Under the pieces are notes generated by a model that saw nothing but the letters and a program-made list of their open reading frames with translations, did no database searches and was not told the DNA's origin. The position numbers and the translations under genes are program-made. This document shows positions 27,201 through 33,625 of a DNA stretch of 35,628 bases, piece after piece (the first letter of the stretch is position 1; each line of letters begins with the position of its first letter). The DNA lies in the NCBI GenBank assembly GCA_017857395.1, contig JAFMDF010000065.1:1-35628 (forward strand). The letters are read 5' to 3'. This stretch comes from Bacteroidota bacterium. Its GTDB lineage: Bacteria; Bacteroidota; Bacteroidia; Chitinophagales; Saprospiraceae.

Positions 27201-27618
27201 CAAATTTTATAGTCCAAACACCACTTTCTCCTGCCGCTACATCTACTGTAGCTGGTATATACCCAGTTCCATTTGTTGTTCCCCCACCTGTTGGTCCAGC
27301 TAATTCTTCTACATCATTATTAATAAACCCTATTTCATCTGAGCCATTGAATACATAAAACAAGGTTCCGTCTGGTCGATAAACAGAAATAAATCCGCCA
27401 GAAATACCAATGTGGCTAGTGCCTATATTAATCGTTTCGCCTTCCGCTGCGTATACCTTTAGTTGCTGACTTTGCTCCGCATTAAAAAACAAGCGATAAC
27501 CAGAGTAATCTCTAAAATCTTTAGAACCTTCTGCTTGTACTTTGCTTAAACTACCAATTAGCAAAGCAACAAGTAAACTCCATTTAACCCAGTTGAATAG
27601 TGAAAATTGTCTCTTCAT
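21205..27618 (-). CDS. Giant multidomain surface adhesin with type B T9SS sorting domain
   Basis: 2137 residues. A signal peptide (about 1-29, KWSLLVALLIGSLSKVQA) leads to an N-terminal region (30-525) without a family I recognise. Residues about 530-968 hold many thrombospondin type-3 repeats of the DxDxDGxxD kind (DLDSDNDGINDV and similar), which bind calcium and form a stiff rod. About 975-1955 are eleven Ig-like modules, mostly with one cysteine near each end (CEGE ... GCS). Five are of one subtype and four of another, in strict alternation. About 1957-2049 is a cadherin-like module (QDDAFTIELN, YTPNTNFFGTD). The C-terminus (2051-2137; APNVITPNNDGMND, then VFNRWGDLVYE) is the gliding-motility-associated CHU_C domain, a type B signal for the type IX system. 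It should be exported and held at the surface, for adhesion or motility. PorP/SprF and OmpA partners follow. Confidence 0.92.
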   Translation of the reverse strand: MKRQFSLFNWVKWSLLVALLIGSLSKVQAEGSKDFRDYSGYRLFFNAEQSQQLKVYAAEGETINIGTSHIGISGGFISVYRPDGTLFYVFNGSDEIGFINNDVEELAGPTGGGTTNGTGYIPATVDVAAGESGVWTIKFEYPTYSRNAFENLMNNAPWSRVDQPVDQRVILAWDITMSQGGAANMGGTMLEGRVYSNEYISIQNGNDIMTSPSFYILTKDGFQYRIDFKDTDPWGFPIFSNSVGLVQPDGSPSYLSAEQSDYNRSGLTETWAVGNKYLYEPQSQDEGNLINNKIFFNPPDPNMPSEAMVTDIQTYNTHTTWLYRELIEVDPKFENVAFKGVQQSNSICTLDNVTEEGKGGVINFEVSTSGTAKIALDFNENGVFDDPVDRVYFRRVEAGINEFVWDGKDGEGNVVAATANLRINYKLEMRGGEIHIMMLDVENNPGGVSFTRLNGLESPSKEYFYDHSAIGGGVSGEGENGNARATVEPYIYTDKFGNNRLLDYWSYIEYSSSDNGGFSIDIITDCSLPILDFDRDLIPDFIDLDDDNDGVADFSEYCNPEGDFVCLPGGLDPSADADNDNIPNYIDSSDPAVDNDCVDANEDGYCDLVNAIYDTDGDGVPDHLDLDSDNDGITDLVEAGHLQKDTDGNGVIDGDPSFFGKNGLFNVIASDPDAFTAFENYTRFDLDKDGVPDHDDLDSDNDGINDVAEANFGFADSNNDGRIDDGNGNPPVVSFDGLTPVIDPLITGVVIPLPPDTDRDGVPDWHDLDSDNDGINDVVESVKADADNNGIIGTGTPIVDANGQAIMDAANNPLQPTSTPTNTDETDEADFRDLDADNDGINDVNEADQPDLDGDGKVGTGMPVVNDHGQATEDSEGTPIQVISNPEDTDRDLKPDFQDVDRDGDGILDNYECPGGWPCINTDGDALPDVDDLDSDDDLLLDKEECPGGAPCPDTNTNSLDNFLEYTCNPKNTPMPILPIGGGQFCEGTPVQLSASGDSTFSEMVVFQWTGPNDFEFSAEANANTIFPIDLADTRKEASGTYELTLQTTRGCQSEPLKVAVDLMAKPLAPALSVTKDRLCAGEALELAVNTYSGEAVSYVWYKETDGNSIAIDTTNIAALLVENTRDVDAGIYTVLVNVDGCTSSISNAEIVQVKTPIESPIATSSATILNPACEGETVQLSVPFQEGATYEWTGPNNFRADRANPAIVNATFVDNGNYSAIVTFGGCSIPTNAVAVTVNTKPTTPVLKMETEKQCEGEAATLKIIEPVNYPDNESLRFNWYTIGRNTPISTTLSPALDLINLQAENNGDYYVEVSFVGCTSEPSNAQAIEIQPKVQVDITTSATANEPACTGETVTLNSPLFTNATYEWYGPRGLISNEPIAELRSVTPFINGDYNVIVMIDGCPSTSEAIQVKVNPRPVNPIIALDNATPCTGENISLSITNANSINENSAIQVDWYNSNTNEIVTTTEGLIWQIENLANIDEGDYYSVLSIDGCASENSNIQTITTQPGLTEVTISSNAEAGVNPVCAGSQINLGVPFESDVTYQWFGPNGILDNTTNNLTIENAPAEASGAYYIVREKAGCSNTSEPITIQVTKVPNIPEISIVEDTPCFGGDATLKINNPQEIPSSSEALYSWYYVQTNEQVGTSTHPIYTLTNLSEATNGTYYVVLTVDGCSTPPSNVSSVIVQTPVVDLIATASAGIDGPICAGETVSLNVPFMIGATYEWFGPNGFTSDAPNPSIPAITAADAGNYYAVIQSGACPILTNELALQVNPKPETPNLIIEDAQKCEGEAVQLTVTRPTVFPEETTVSYEWFTIDSDVSLGTTTAPNFIQADLKATNSGVLYAILTQDGCTSEVSNQVDLEVNTVPNEVAFIMEDAANVCNENEIKIEAIQPMIGTGEWTTNTNLAIVDPLNPSTFVVDVPDGMNTIYWSLSYKGCQNYSRDSLVLQQATSVIEAQDDAFTIELNSVLEAANIIENDVTDNVEALSINLMTQPENGKLTIENGQVEYTPNTNFFGTDVFEYEVCNANCPDKCDVATVEVKVVDSEDCFAPNVITPNNDGMNDLLRIPCVASDPKSQLKVFNRWGDLVYETASYRNDWGGTYKGNPLPNGTYFYLLQMDTKGDAMQGYFTIVR
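22435..24050 (-). repeat. Alternating A-B Ig-module repeat inside the adhesin
   Basis: The W-G-P-N type modules (YEWTGPNNF, YEWYGPRGL, YQWFGPNGI, YEWFGPNGF) recur with the same sequence block at 24040, 23509, 22972 and 22435, spacings of 531, 537 and 537 bases (177-179 residues). Between and beside them are modules with W-Y and no GPN motif (YVWYKETD, FNWYTIGR, VDWYNSNT, YSWYYVQT, YEWFTIDS). The region therefore grew by duplication of a two-module unit, and the DNA copies have since diverged. Confidence 0.85.
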
Positions 27619-28584
27619 AGTTAATATTATGATTAGTCATTAATTATCGATTCGTAGACAGTATTCGTCTAAGTCCTATTAATGACACCGTCTTAGTTTT
27701 GGAAAAATTGTTTTGGTAAGATGTAAGAATTATAAAGTAGTATTGACCATTAAAAAGGCGGTACACCTAGGTCATTTATTTTTTATCAAGAGAAAGGTTA
27801 AAAGAAATAAAAAGCAATCTTAAAGTTGAGTAATATTTTGAGTTATTAGCGTCAAATCACTCGATACATATTCACAATAAACAAATATGATACCAATTAG
27901 GATTTTTCCTAATTCAAGTGGCTAGTGTAGGCATAAAAAAAGGGAACAAACCGAAGTTCATCCCCTAATGTCTTTTATCTACCCCCCGATGATAAAAGAC
28001 ACTTGCAAGATACATCCATTAACGCTTATTTTATTGCCTATAATAAAAATTAATGTGACACCCCCTATTTTTCTTTATATGTCATCATTCTTTTATATAC
28101 TTATCTTAATAGTTAAGAATCTATACAAAAGGTATATTTTTTTTATTAAATCTTAAATTAGTATTCCAATTACCTTTGAATTTGTGACAAAAAACGGGAG
28201 AAGAATATTGCCTTGTTCTGACTGTATTCTGTATTTTCTATAAAGAAATTAATTCCTATTTTTAAAGCAGAACAAATCCATAATTTCCTACTAATAAGTC
28301 GTTTCTTACTCTAAAACATTCTATTCCTCTCTTTATTTTCTAATCAAAATAGCTATTTATAATTCATTCAAAAAATGTGACAGGCATAATGGGTTGATAT
28401 ATTCTGTTAACTTATAAAAGTTTGGAAACCCAATGTTTACTTAATCCGTTATTAAAAAACACTTTATAGCAATCGATTAAATAAACACCGCCTACCTGCC
28501 AGCATAGGCAAGGATTTATGTCTTGAACCACTAGAATAACCTAGATATCTATACATTTTAGAAGACAAGAAATGATCCAGCAAT
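27619..28584 (-). promoter_or_regulatory. Long structured leader upstream of the adhesin gene
   Basis: About 970 bases without a credible gene, between the terminator of the zinc-ribbon gene and the adhesin start. On the minus strand it contains an 11-bp perfect stem (28001-27991 with 27979-27969), then a GAAC/GTTC hairpin with a possible UUCG loop followed by seven T (27965-27935), then an 8-bp perfect stem with a four-base loop (27914-27895). The hairpin-plus-T-run has the form of an intrinsic terminator about 320 bases before the adhesin ATG. If the promoter is farther upstream this would be an attenuator; otherwise it ends an unannotated RNA. No promoter box could be placed. Confidence 0.35.
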
Positions 28585-28620
28585 AAAAAAGCCCTGATAT
28601 AAAGAACATCAGGGCTTTTT
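28585..28620 (-). terminator. Intrinsic terminator of the zinc-ribbon gene
   Basis: AAAAAGCCCTGAT pairs with ATCAGGGCTTTTT (28586-28598 with 28608-28620) around a nine-base loop, 22 bases after the stop codon at 28642. On the minus strand the stem runs into a T-run; being symmetrical it could work both ways. Confidence 0.9.
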
Positions 28621-28641
28621 AAAAAATTAATTTTATCGAAA

Positions 28642-29424
28642 TTAAGCTTCAGCTTCAGAAGGTGGAGCTACTACTTTTACTTTTTTACCTACAGATAAAA
28701 TATCGTCATCTACTAATACTCTACCACAGTGCTCACAAGCGATAATTTTCTTACGATTCCCAATTTCCATTTGTAACTGAGGCGGAATCTTATTGAAGCA
28801 ACCGCCACAAGAATCTCTGGATACCGTTACTACACCCAATCTATTTCTATAGGTAGCACGTACTCTATCGTAAGCCTTTAATAAACGGTCTTCAATTTTT
28901 TTACGGATTCTTTCTGATTTTCGTATTAATTTTTCTTCTGTTAGAATTGTCTTTTCTTGAATCTTCTCTAATTCTACTTTCTTAATCTCTAAATCCTTTT
29001 CTTTACCCTCATATCTTGCCTGTGCTGCTTTTAACGTTTCTTCCTTCGCTTCTAAAACTTTCTTCGTTTCTCTAATTTTCTTTTCAGATAATTGAATTTC
29101 CAATTTTTGAAGTTCTAATTCCTTAGATAAGGCATCAAATTCTCGATTGTTCTTCACATTATCCATTTGTCGATTGTATTTCTCAATCAGAGCATTGGAT
29201 TCATTGATATTCGTTTCATGCTTACCGATATCAAAATTTACACCATCAATATCCTTCATCAAACGATTCACTCTAGTACCTAAACCAGCGATTTCGTCTT
29301 CCAAATCTTTAACTTCCATAGGCAATTCTCCTTTTAGGATTTCAATGCCGCCAATGTCTGAGTCCACCAATTGCAATTCGTATAATTGCTTTAATTTTTC
29401 AGGTACCGTTAATTCTTTTGCCAT
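28642..29424 (-). CDS. C4-type zinc-ribbon coiled-coil protein (DUF164/CdsZ-like)
   Basis: 260 residues. About 20-195 is a long, highly charged coiled coil (RNREFDALSKELELQK, ILTEEKLIRKSERI). The C-terminus is a four-cysteine zinc ribbon: Cys206/Cys209 (CGGCFNKIPPQ) and Cys230/Cys233 (CEHCGR). This is the bacterial zf-RING_7/DUF164 architecture; homologues have been linked to nucleic-acid or ribosome-related functions, and their role is not settled. Cytoplasmic. In Bacteroidota this gene usually sits next to the Nif3-like gene, as here (122 bases apart, same strand). A clear terminator follows. The ATG at 29424 gives the usual length. Confidence 0.88.
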   Translation of the reverse strand: MAKELTVPEKLKQLYELQLVDSDIGGIEILKGELPMEVKDLEDEIAGLGTRVNRLMKDIDGVNFDIGKHETNINESNALIEKYNRQMDNVKNNREFDALSKELELQKLEIQLSEKKIRETKKVLEAKEETLKAAQARYEGKEKDLEIKKVELEKIQEKTILTEEKLIRKSERIRKKIEDRLLKAYDRVRATYRNRLGVVTVSRDSCGGCFNKIPPQLQMEIGNRKKIIACEHCGRVLVDDDILSVGKKVKVVAPPSEAEA

Positions 29425-29546
29425 AATTATATATGAATTTGTGGGAATTAAGTATAAAGTTATTGGAAGTAACTAGGTATTTTATTTGCAATATTTTGCC
29501 AGATCAAAGACCTAATTTTCTATCAATCAACAATTTATATATAAAT

Positions 29547-30602
29547 TTAAAAATAATAACTAACAGGGTTAGTATTTATTGCTGTGCAATAAGCCGCAAA
29601 ATTACTAAATTTTTGCGTTAAAACCTCATGTAAAAGGTTAATAGTGAATTGTTCGCTTTCATAATGTCCTATATCAGCGATAATAACTTTACTATCTGCA
29701 TCAAAAAATTCGTGATATTTATAATCTGCCGTAATAAAAATATCCGCTTGTTGTCGAATAGCTTGCTTTAATAGGAATCCGCCTGCGCCACCACAAAAGG
29801 CTACTTTTTTAATATTTTTACCACTAAGGGCCGTATGTTTAATGCAAGTAACTTGCATTTTCTCCTTCAAGTATTTTAAAAAGGACTTTTCTTTCATGGA
29901 TTTGGGCAATTCTCCAATCATTCCTGAACCAATTTGGGTGTTTGTATTTTCTATTGCAATAATATCATAATTCACCCCATGATTTACTTGATAATTAGTT
30001 AAAACAGTTTGTATCTTGCCTTGTATAGCCATAGGGAAGGCTAATTCTAGCTTTAGCGTCGCCTTACCTTGTCCCTCTATTGTTCCTACCCCTAAAGTTG
30101 CATAACTTAATTGTGCTTGTTCATTAAGAGTCCCTCCACCAACTTCAAATAAGTCATTTCGCAAATCATGAAGGATTGCTTCTTCCGAAAAAGCATACAA
30201 TTTTTTCAAGTTTTTCTTTGGGGCTAAAATTCGAGTATTTACTAAACCCAACTGTGCCGCAATTCGAGTATTCACTCCCAGATACAACATATTATCAAGG
30301 TTGGTATGAATGGCATATATAGCAATATCATGTTTAATCGCTTTAATAACGACTCGTTCCACATAATTTTTACCATTAAATCGCTTTAAACCTTTAAATA
30401 CAATCGGATGATGCGCTATAATAAGGTTACAATTTTTAGCAATAGCTTCCTCGACTATTTCTTCTGTAGAATCTAAACAACATAATACATTGGTCACTTC
30501 TGTGGAAGGATTACCAACAATTAATCCTGCGTTATCATAAGATTCTTGATAAACGGGCGGTGCAATACTTTCTAAAAACTGTAAAACGGTTTTAATCTTC
30601 AT
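29547..30602 (-). CDS. Nif3-like dinuclear-metal hexameric protein
   Basis: 351 residues, the length of Nif3 proteins that carry the middle CutA-like insert domain. Metal ligands are visible: His64/His65 in IIAHHPIVFKG, Asp103 in HTNLDN, and His313 and Glu317 in ADIGHYESEQF. The opening EYDNAG-type segment appears as ESYDNAGLIVG (20-30). The family forms hexameric toroids with a two-metal site; annotation as GTP cyclohydrolase I type 2 is common but unproven for most members. Cytoplasmic. It is followed by the zinc-ribbon gene, a conserved pair. The next gene upstream (exosortase partner) ends 75 bases away. Confidence 0.92.
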   Translation of the reverse strand: MKIKTVLQFLESIAPPVYQESYDNAGLIVGNPSTEVTNVLCCLDSTEEIVEEAIAKNCNLIIAHHPIVFKGLKRFNGKNYVERVVIKAIKHDIAIYAIHTNLDNMLYLGVNTRIAAQLGLVNTRILAPKKNLKKLYAFSEEAILHDLRNDLFEVGGGTLNEQAQLSYATLGVGTIEGQGKATLKLELAFPMAIQGKIQTVLTNYQVNHGVNYDIIAIENTNTQIGSGMIGELPKSMKEKSFLKYLKEKMQVTCIKHTALSGKNIKKVAFCGGAGGFLLKQAIRQQADIFITADYKYHEFFDADSKVIIADIGHYESEQFTINLLHEVLTQKFSNFAAYCTAINTNPVSYYF

Positions 30603-30677
30603 TTTTTAATTAGACTGGGGGTTGTTGGTTATCAGTTGTCGGTTTGTCCATTATCCATTGAAACTGATAATCAAATA

Positions 30678-31319
30678 TTAATTCACTTCAAATAATCTAG
30701 CCAAATCACTCTTTCTAAAAGCCACTAAAATCCAAGTTAACAAAACCACTGTAACTATCGTAACCGAGCTAAAAAAGAAATGCAATAATTGGAAAAAATC
30801 GAGACTATTTGAATCATAAATCATCTCTCTCACGCCAGATTTACTGACCATGTATAAACCTTTAAAATAAACAATTAAATAGGCAAAGCCCATAATCAGG
30901 AATACACCAAAAATATACGCTATCCCTTTATTTTGCCAGGATCCTGGTGTAAAAATCAATAAGCAAGTAAAAAATAATAAAGGGGCAATAAACGTCTCAT
31001 CTATCGTAATATTAAATCCTTTATAATCATATTGTGCCTGTAAATTTCGACGTTTAGCCTCTTGTGTAATGGCTGTTAACACTCTTTTTGATTGAAAAAG
31101 TATGCCAATGGTATTATAATCAAAGTCCGTAGCGGCCTCTTTAGGTTTCCCTTTAAAATAAGTATCTGCTAATCTTCCATTTAAAACCGATATAGTGAAG
31201 GTTTCAAATACAGCATAATAACTCTTTTGGATGGTCGAATTGAGCGACAAAACTGAAAGTGTCATAAAAAGTACAACCAGCGGCAAAAATTTCTTTAAAA
31301 TTAAATGTCTTAAATTCAT
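30678..31319 (-). CDS. Exosortase-associated multi-pass membrane protein
   Basis: 213 residues with four predicted membrane helices: about 10-28 (FLPLVVLFMTLSVLSL), 108-125, 132-155 and 185-203. A soluble domain of ~80 residues lies outside or between the first two helices (about 30-107). I recognise no enzymatic motif. It starts 28 bases after the exosortase stop on the same strand, so it is almost surely co-transcribed. It resembles the small membrane partner described next to certain Bacteroidota exosortases (the XrtX type), which I recall only in outline. A role as a helper or substrate presenter is inference. Confidence 0.6.
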   Translation of the reverse strand: MNLRHLILKKFLPLVVLFMTLSVLSLNSTIQKSYYAVFETFTISVLNGRLADTYFKGKPKEAATDFDYNTIGILFQSKRVLTAITQEAKRRNLQAQYDYKGFNITIDETFIAPLLFFTCLLIFTPGSWQNKGIAYIFGVFLIMGFAYLIVYFKGLYMVSKSGVREMIYDSNSLDFFQLLHFFFSSVTIVTVVLLTWILVAFRKSDLARLFEVN

Positions 31320-31347
31320 TAGTGTACTAAATTGGGGTTAGAGATTA

Positions 31348-31953
31348 TTATGCAGCAAGCCTTTCTTTCTTATAATTTTTTAAAGCCCAGTCCGCCCAAA
31401 TTAACATTAATAAAATAGTAATAATAGAATATAAATATAAGCCGCCTTGGATATGCATAAAATCAAAAGCTTCTGGATAATATTTCTGCGTTAAATATAA
31501 GCCTGCAATCCTAAACACATTTAGTAAAGACAAAACAATAAACCCAGCCAATAAACCTGGCCACTTAAATTTAAAAGGCAACGGAAAAACCAAGATAGCA
31601 GCTAGAAATAAAGCAGTCGCTTCTAAGCCATCACATCCGCCTGCTATTTTCACTGTCGCTCCAGCCCCTGAAATCACTTCATTAGCAACACTCACAGAAT
31701 AGCCAAATAAATTTAATAAAGCACCACCTGCCATCGCTTGTATTGCCAGAATCGGTACTTTAAAATTCACCTCAAACCAAGTAGAATAATAAAGCGCATA
31801 AAATGCTAAAATACAACCAAAGAAACCTGCAATAAATTTAAAAACAGGGGATTTCTCTTGCCAATATTTTGTAAAAAGAGTCGAAGTATTTGACGTTTTT
31901 TGCTGTTTATGCTTCCCTTTAATTATCTTTTTCTTCGGTCCTTTCTTTGCCAT
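31348..31953 (-). CDS. Exosortase/archaeosortase-family transpeptidase
   Basis: 201 residues with about six membrane helices after a lysine-rich cytoplasmic tail (MAKKGPKKKIIKGKHKQQK). The catalytic triad is intact: Cys107 in AGGCDGLEA, Arg148 in LLNVFRIAG and His167 in DFMHIQGG. These membrane enzymes cleave C-terminal sorting signals (PEP-CTERM type) and hand the protein to a surface anchor. Bacteroidota carry short dedicated versions such as XrtF, XrtN and XrtX; the partner membrane gene suggests the last, with moderate confidence. No protein in this window ends in an obvious exosortase signal, so its target is elsewhere or unrecognised. It lies 94 bases downstream of the DsrE-like gene. 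Confidence 0.85.
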   Translation of the reverse strand: MAKKGPKKKIIKGKHKQQKTSNTSTLFTKYWQEKSPVFKFIAGFFGCILAFYALYYSTWFEVNFKVPILAIQAMAGGALLNLFGYSVSVANEVISGAGATVKIAGGCDGLEATALFLAAILVFPLPFKFKWPGLLAGFIVLSLLNVFRIAGLYLTQKYYPEAFDFMHIQGGLYLYSIITILLMLIWADWALKNYKKERLAA

Positions 31954-32047
31954 TTCACGAATTATTAATTTATTTAATCTGAAAGAAAATATTTACGTAA
32001 AATATGGCTAAAAGTTAAGGCTTGGGAAAGAATTTCTTGCGGTAACA

Positions 32048-32590
32048 TTAGAATTTAATCAATTGATAACCTTCGCTTTGAAAAGATAGAATAACCGTCA
32101 TGGCAGATAAAGCTACGCCTACTTTATTATGAATTTGCGTTCTATCCACGCCTCTAGCACCAATAGATTGTCCACATATATACAATTCTGCACCTACTTC
32201 ATTCAAAGCAGTTAATAAAGAAAGATTCGGGTTTTTTACGCCATATTTTGCTTGATACCCTGCATTTTCCAAAACGTCATGTGTCGCTTTATTATGAAAA
32301 ACACCTACTACTTTCAAATTCTTGAGTGGTACTCCCGCACCTGCATGCATGTTAAGAAACCTTGCTAAAGTATTAAGCATAGGGTTCACTTTTGTAGGAT
32401 CATCAGGCGTATTGTGAAGATCAAAGACCACTTTGTAGACTTTAGTGGTATCTGTAATAAAGTCTGGGTTTTTCACAGAAAATACGGGCCCATAATCTTG
32501 AATAATTGGACCTGTTTGACGAGTATTATCTTGGGCTTTGGAGGTTACCACAAAACTAAGGAATAGCACTACGAAAGGTATAAAACGCAT
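32048..32590 (-). CDS. Secreted DsrE/F-like protein
   Basis: 180 residues with a Sec signal peptide (MRFIPFVVLFLSFVVTSKAQ) followed by a DsrE/F-type fold. Visible are KVVFDLHNTPDDPTK, NMHAGAGVPLKNLKVVGVFH and a C-terminal strand with Cys139 (ELYICGQSIGARG), the position of the sulfur-carrying cysteine in DsrE relatives. Cytoplasmic DsrE proteins relay sulfur; the exported Bacteroidota versions are uncharacterised. It is upstream of, and co-oriented with, the exosortase gene, but a 94-base gap leaves operon membership open. Confidence 0.75.
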   Translation of the reverse strand: MRFIPFVVLFLSFVVTSKAQDNTRQTGPIIQDYGPVFSVKNPDFITDTTKVYKVVFDLHNTPDDPTKVNPMLNTLARFLNMHAGAGVPLKNLKVVGVFHNKATHDVLENAGYQAKYGVKNPNLSLLTALNEVGAELYICGQSIGARGVDRTQIHNKVGVALSAMTVILSFQSEGYQLIKF

Positions 32591-32764
32591 AAAATATAGG
32601 AAGTTAAGTTAGAAATATTATAAAGAAATCATTCGCCTGCTTGACCAAGGACGACGTATTGAGATGTTCTAATAATCGCTTTATAATTTATTTACCTAAT
32701 GGTTTAGAGCTTGTTGGGAATTTATCCTTAATCAAATTTAAGTCTTTTTATTCATTTTTTTAAA

Positions 32765-33454
32765 TTAGGGTCTTTTATCTCGACTAATCATTTCACAAAA
32801 TTCATTCACTAATAACAAGGAAAAATCTTGATAGTGCTTTTTAGGATGCAACCGACGCTGGTGCAAACGCCATATTTCAGGGTCTTTAGCTAAAAATTTA
32901 GCCAAGGTTCTACTAATTTTAAAAAATCGTTCTATATCATTTAGTTCTGGAATATTGCGGCTACCCAAATTTATTAAGGTGTGTCTAAATACTTCAAAAT
33001 CATATAAAGCATATTGTTCTGGATAGCGAAAAGAAAGATAAAGGGAGATGATTTTATAATGATGATAATGATTATTTTCAATCTTTAGTGGATACTTCTC
33101 TTTATAGGCTTTCATCAATTCATCACAATAAAAAATGAAACGGTCCATTCTGCCAGTTATCTCTTTCTCTTCATTGAATAAATCTGTAAAAGCAAATTTT
33201 ACATAATCAGGTTGCAATTCACAAAATAAAAGCATGATTTGCTTTGGAAAATATTGGTTGGCCTTCCAAAGTCGAACCGTTTGGGTATTTTGAAGACTTT
33301 GGTCATACATTTGCGTAATGTTCTCCACCTCCATATCCCAATTTTGTTGAAAATATTGCAAGCTTTCCCATTTATATAAAAAATTCGCTCGTTGCTGACT
33401 TTTTAAATGTCGCTTAAACTGAATAAGGTATTTTTCTATTTTCTGTAAATTCAT
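32765..33454 (-). CDS. Hypothetical protein, about 229 residues
   Basis: Start chosen at the ATG at 33454 (MNLQKIEKYLIQFKRHLK); the frame continues to a TTG at 33481. There is no signal peptide or membrane helix. It is rich in aromatic residues and lysine, mostly helical, and has a FRYPEQYALYDFEVFRHTL block followed by IERFFKISRTLAKFLAKDPE. That block vaguely recalls the N-terminal regions of some restriction-associated ATPases, but I would not assign function. It is divergent from the DUF2855 gene with an inverted repeat between them. Confidence 0.6.
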   Translation of the reverse strand: MNLQKIEKYLIQFKRHLKSQQRANFLYKWESLQYFQQNWDMEVENITQMYDQSLQNTQTVRLWKANQYFPKQIMLLFCELQPDYVKFAFTDLFNEEKEITGRMDRFIFYCDELMKAYKEKYPLKIENNHYHHYKIISLYLSFRYPEQYALYDFEVFRHTLINLGSRNIPELNDIERFFKISRTLAKFLAKDPEIWRLHQRRLHPKKHYQDFSLLLVNEFCEMISRDKRP

Positions 33455-33497
33455 ATTATGAATAGTTAACTTTGAGCGCAAAAGTAAGGAAAATAGG

Positions 33498-33583
33498 TAT
33501 CGGGTGTCAGATTAGGCATGTAAAGTCGATAAATTTGGTTTCAAATCTGTTCCATCTGATACTCGACACTTAGTACCCGATAC
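33498..33583. repeat. Inverted repeat in a divergent intergenic region
   Basis: GTATCGGGT (33498-33506) is the reverse complement of ACCCGATAC (33575-33583). Inner related segments (GTGTCAGAT and ATCTGATAC) suggest a decayed longer palindrome. It lies between the divergent hypothetical and DUF2855 genes. Confidence 0.65.
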
Positions 33584-33625
33584 AAATAAACAATCCATTT
33601 CAAAATCAAAATCACCATTTCTACT

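Noticed and set aside
27968-28156. 62-codon plus-strand frame in the adhesin leader
   Set aside because: It begins inside the palindrome at 27969-28001, has AT-driven hydrophobic composition and no support from neighbours.
28486-28515. GCCTACCTGCCAGCATAGGC as a regulatory palindrome, with a similar sequence near 19870
   Set aside because: Short and imperfect, with no consistent position relative to genes; probably a decayed copy of a common intergenic repeat.
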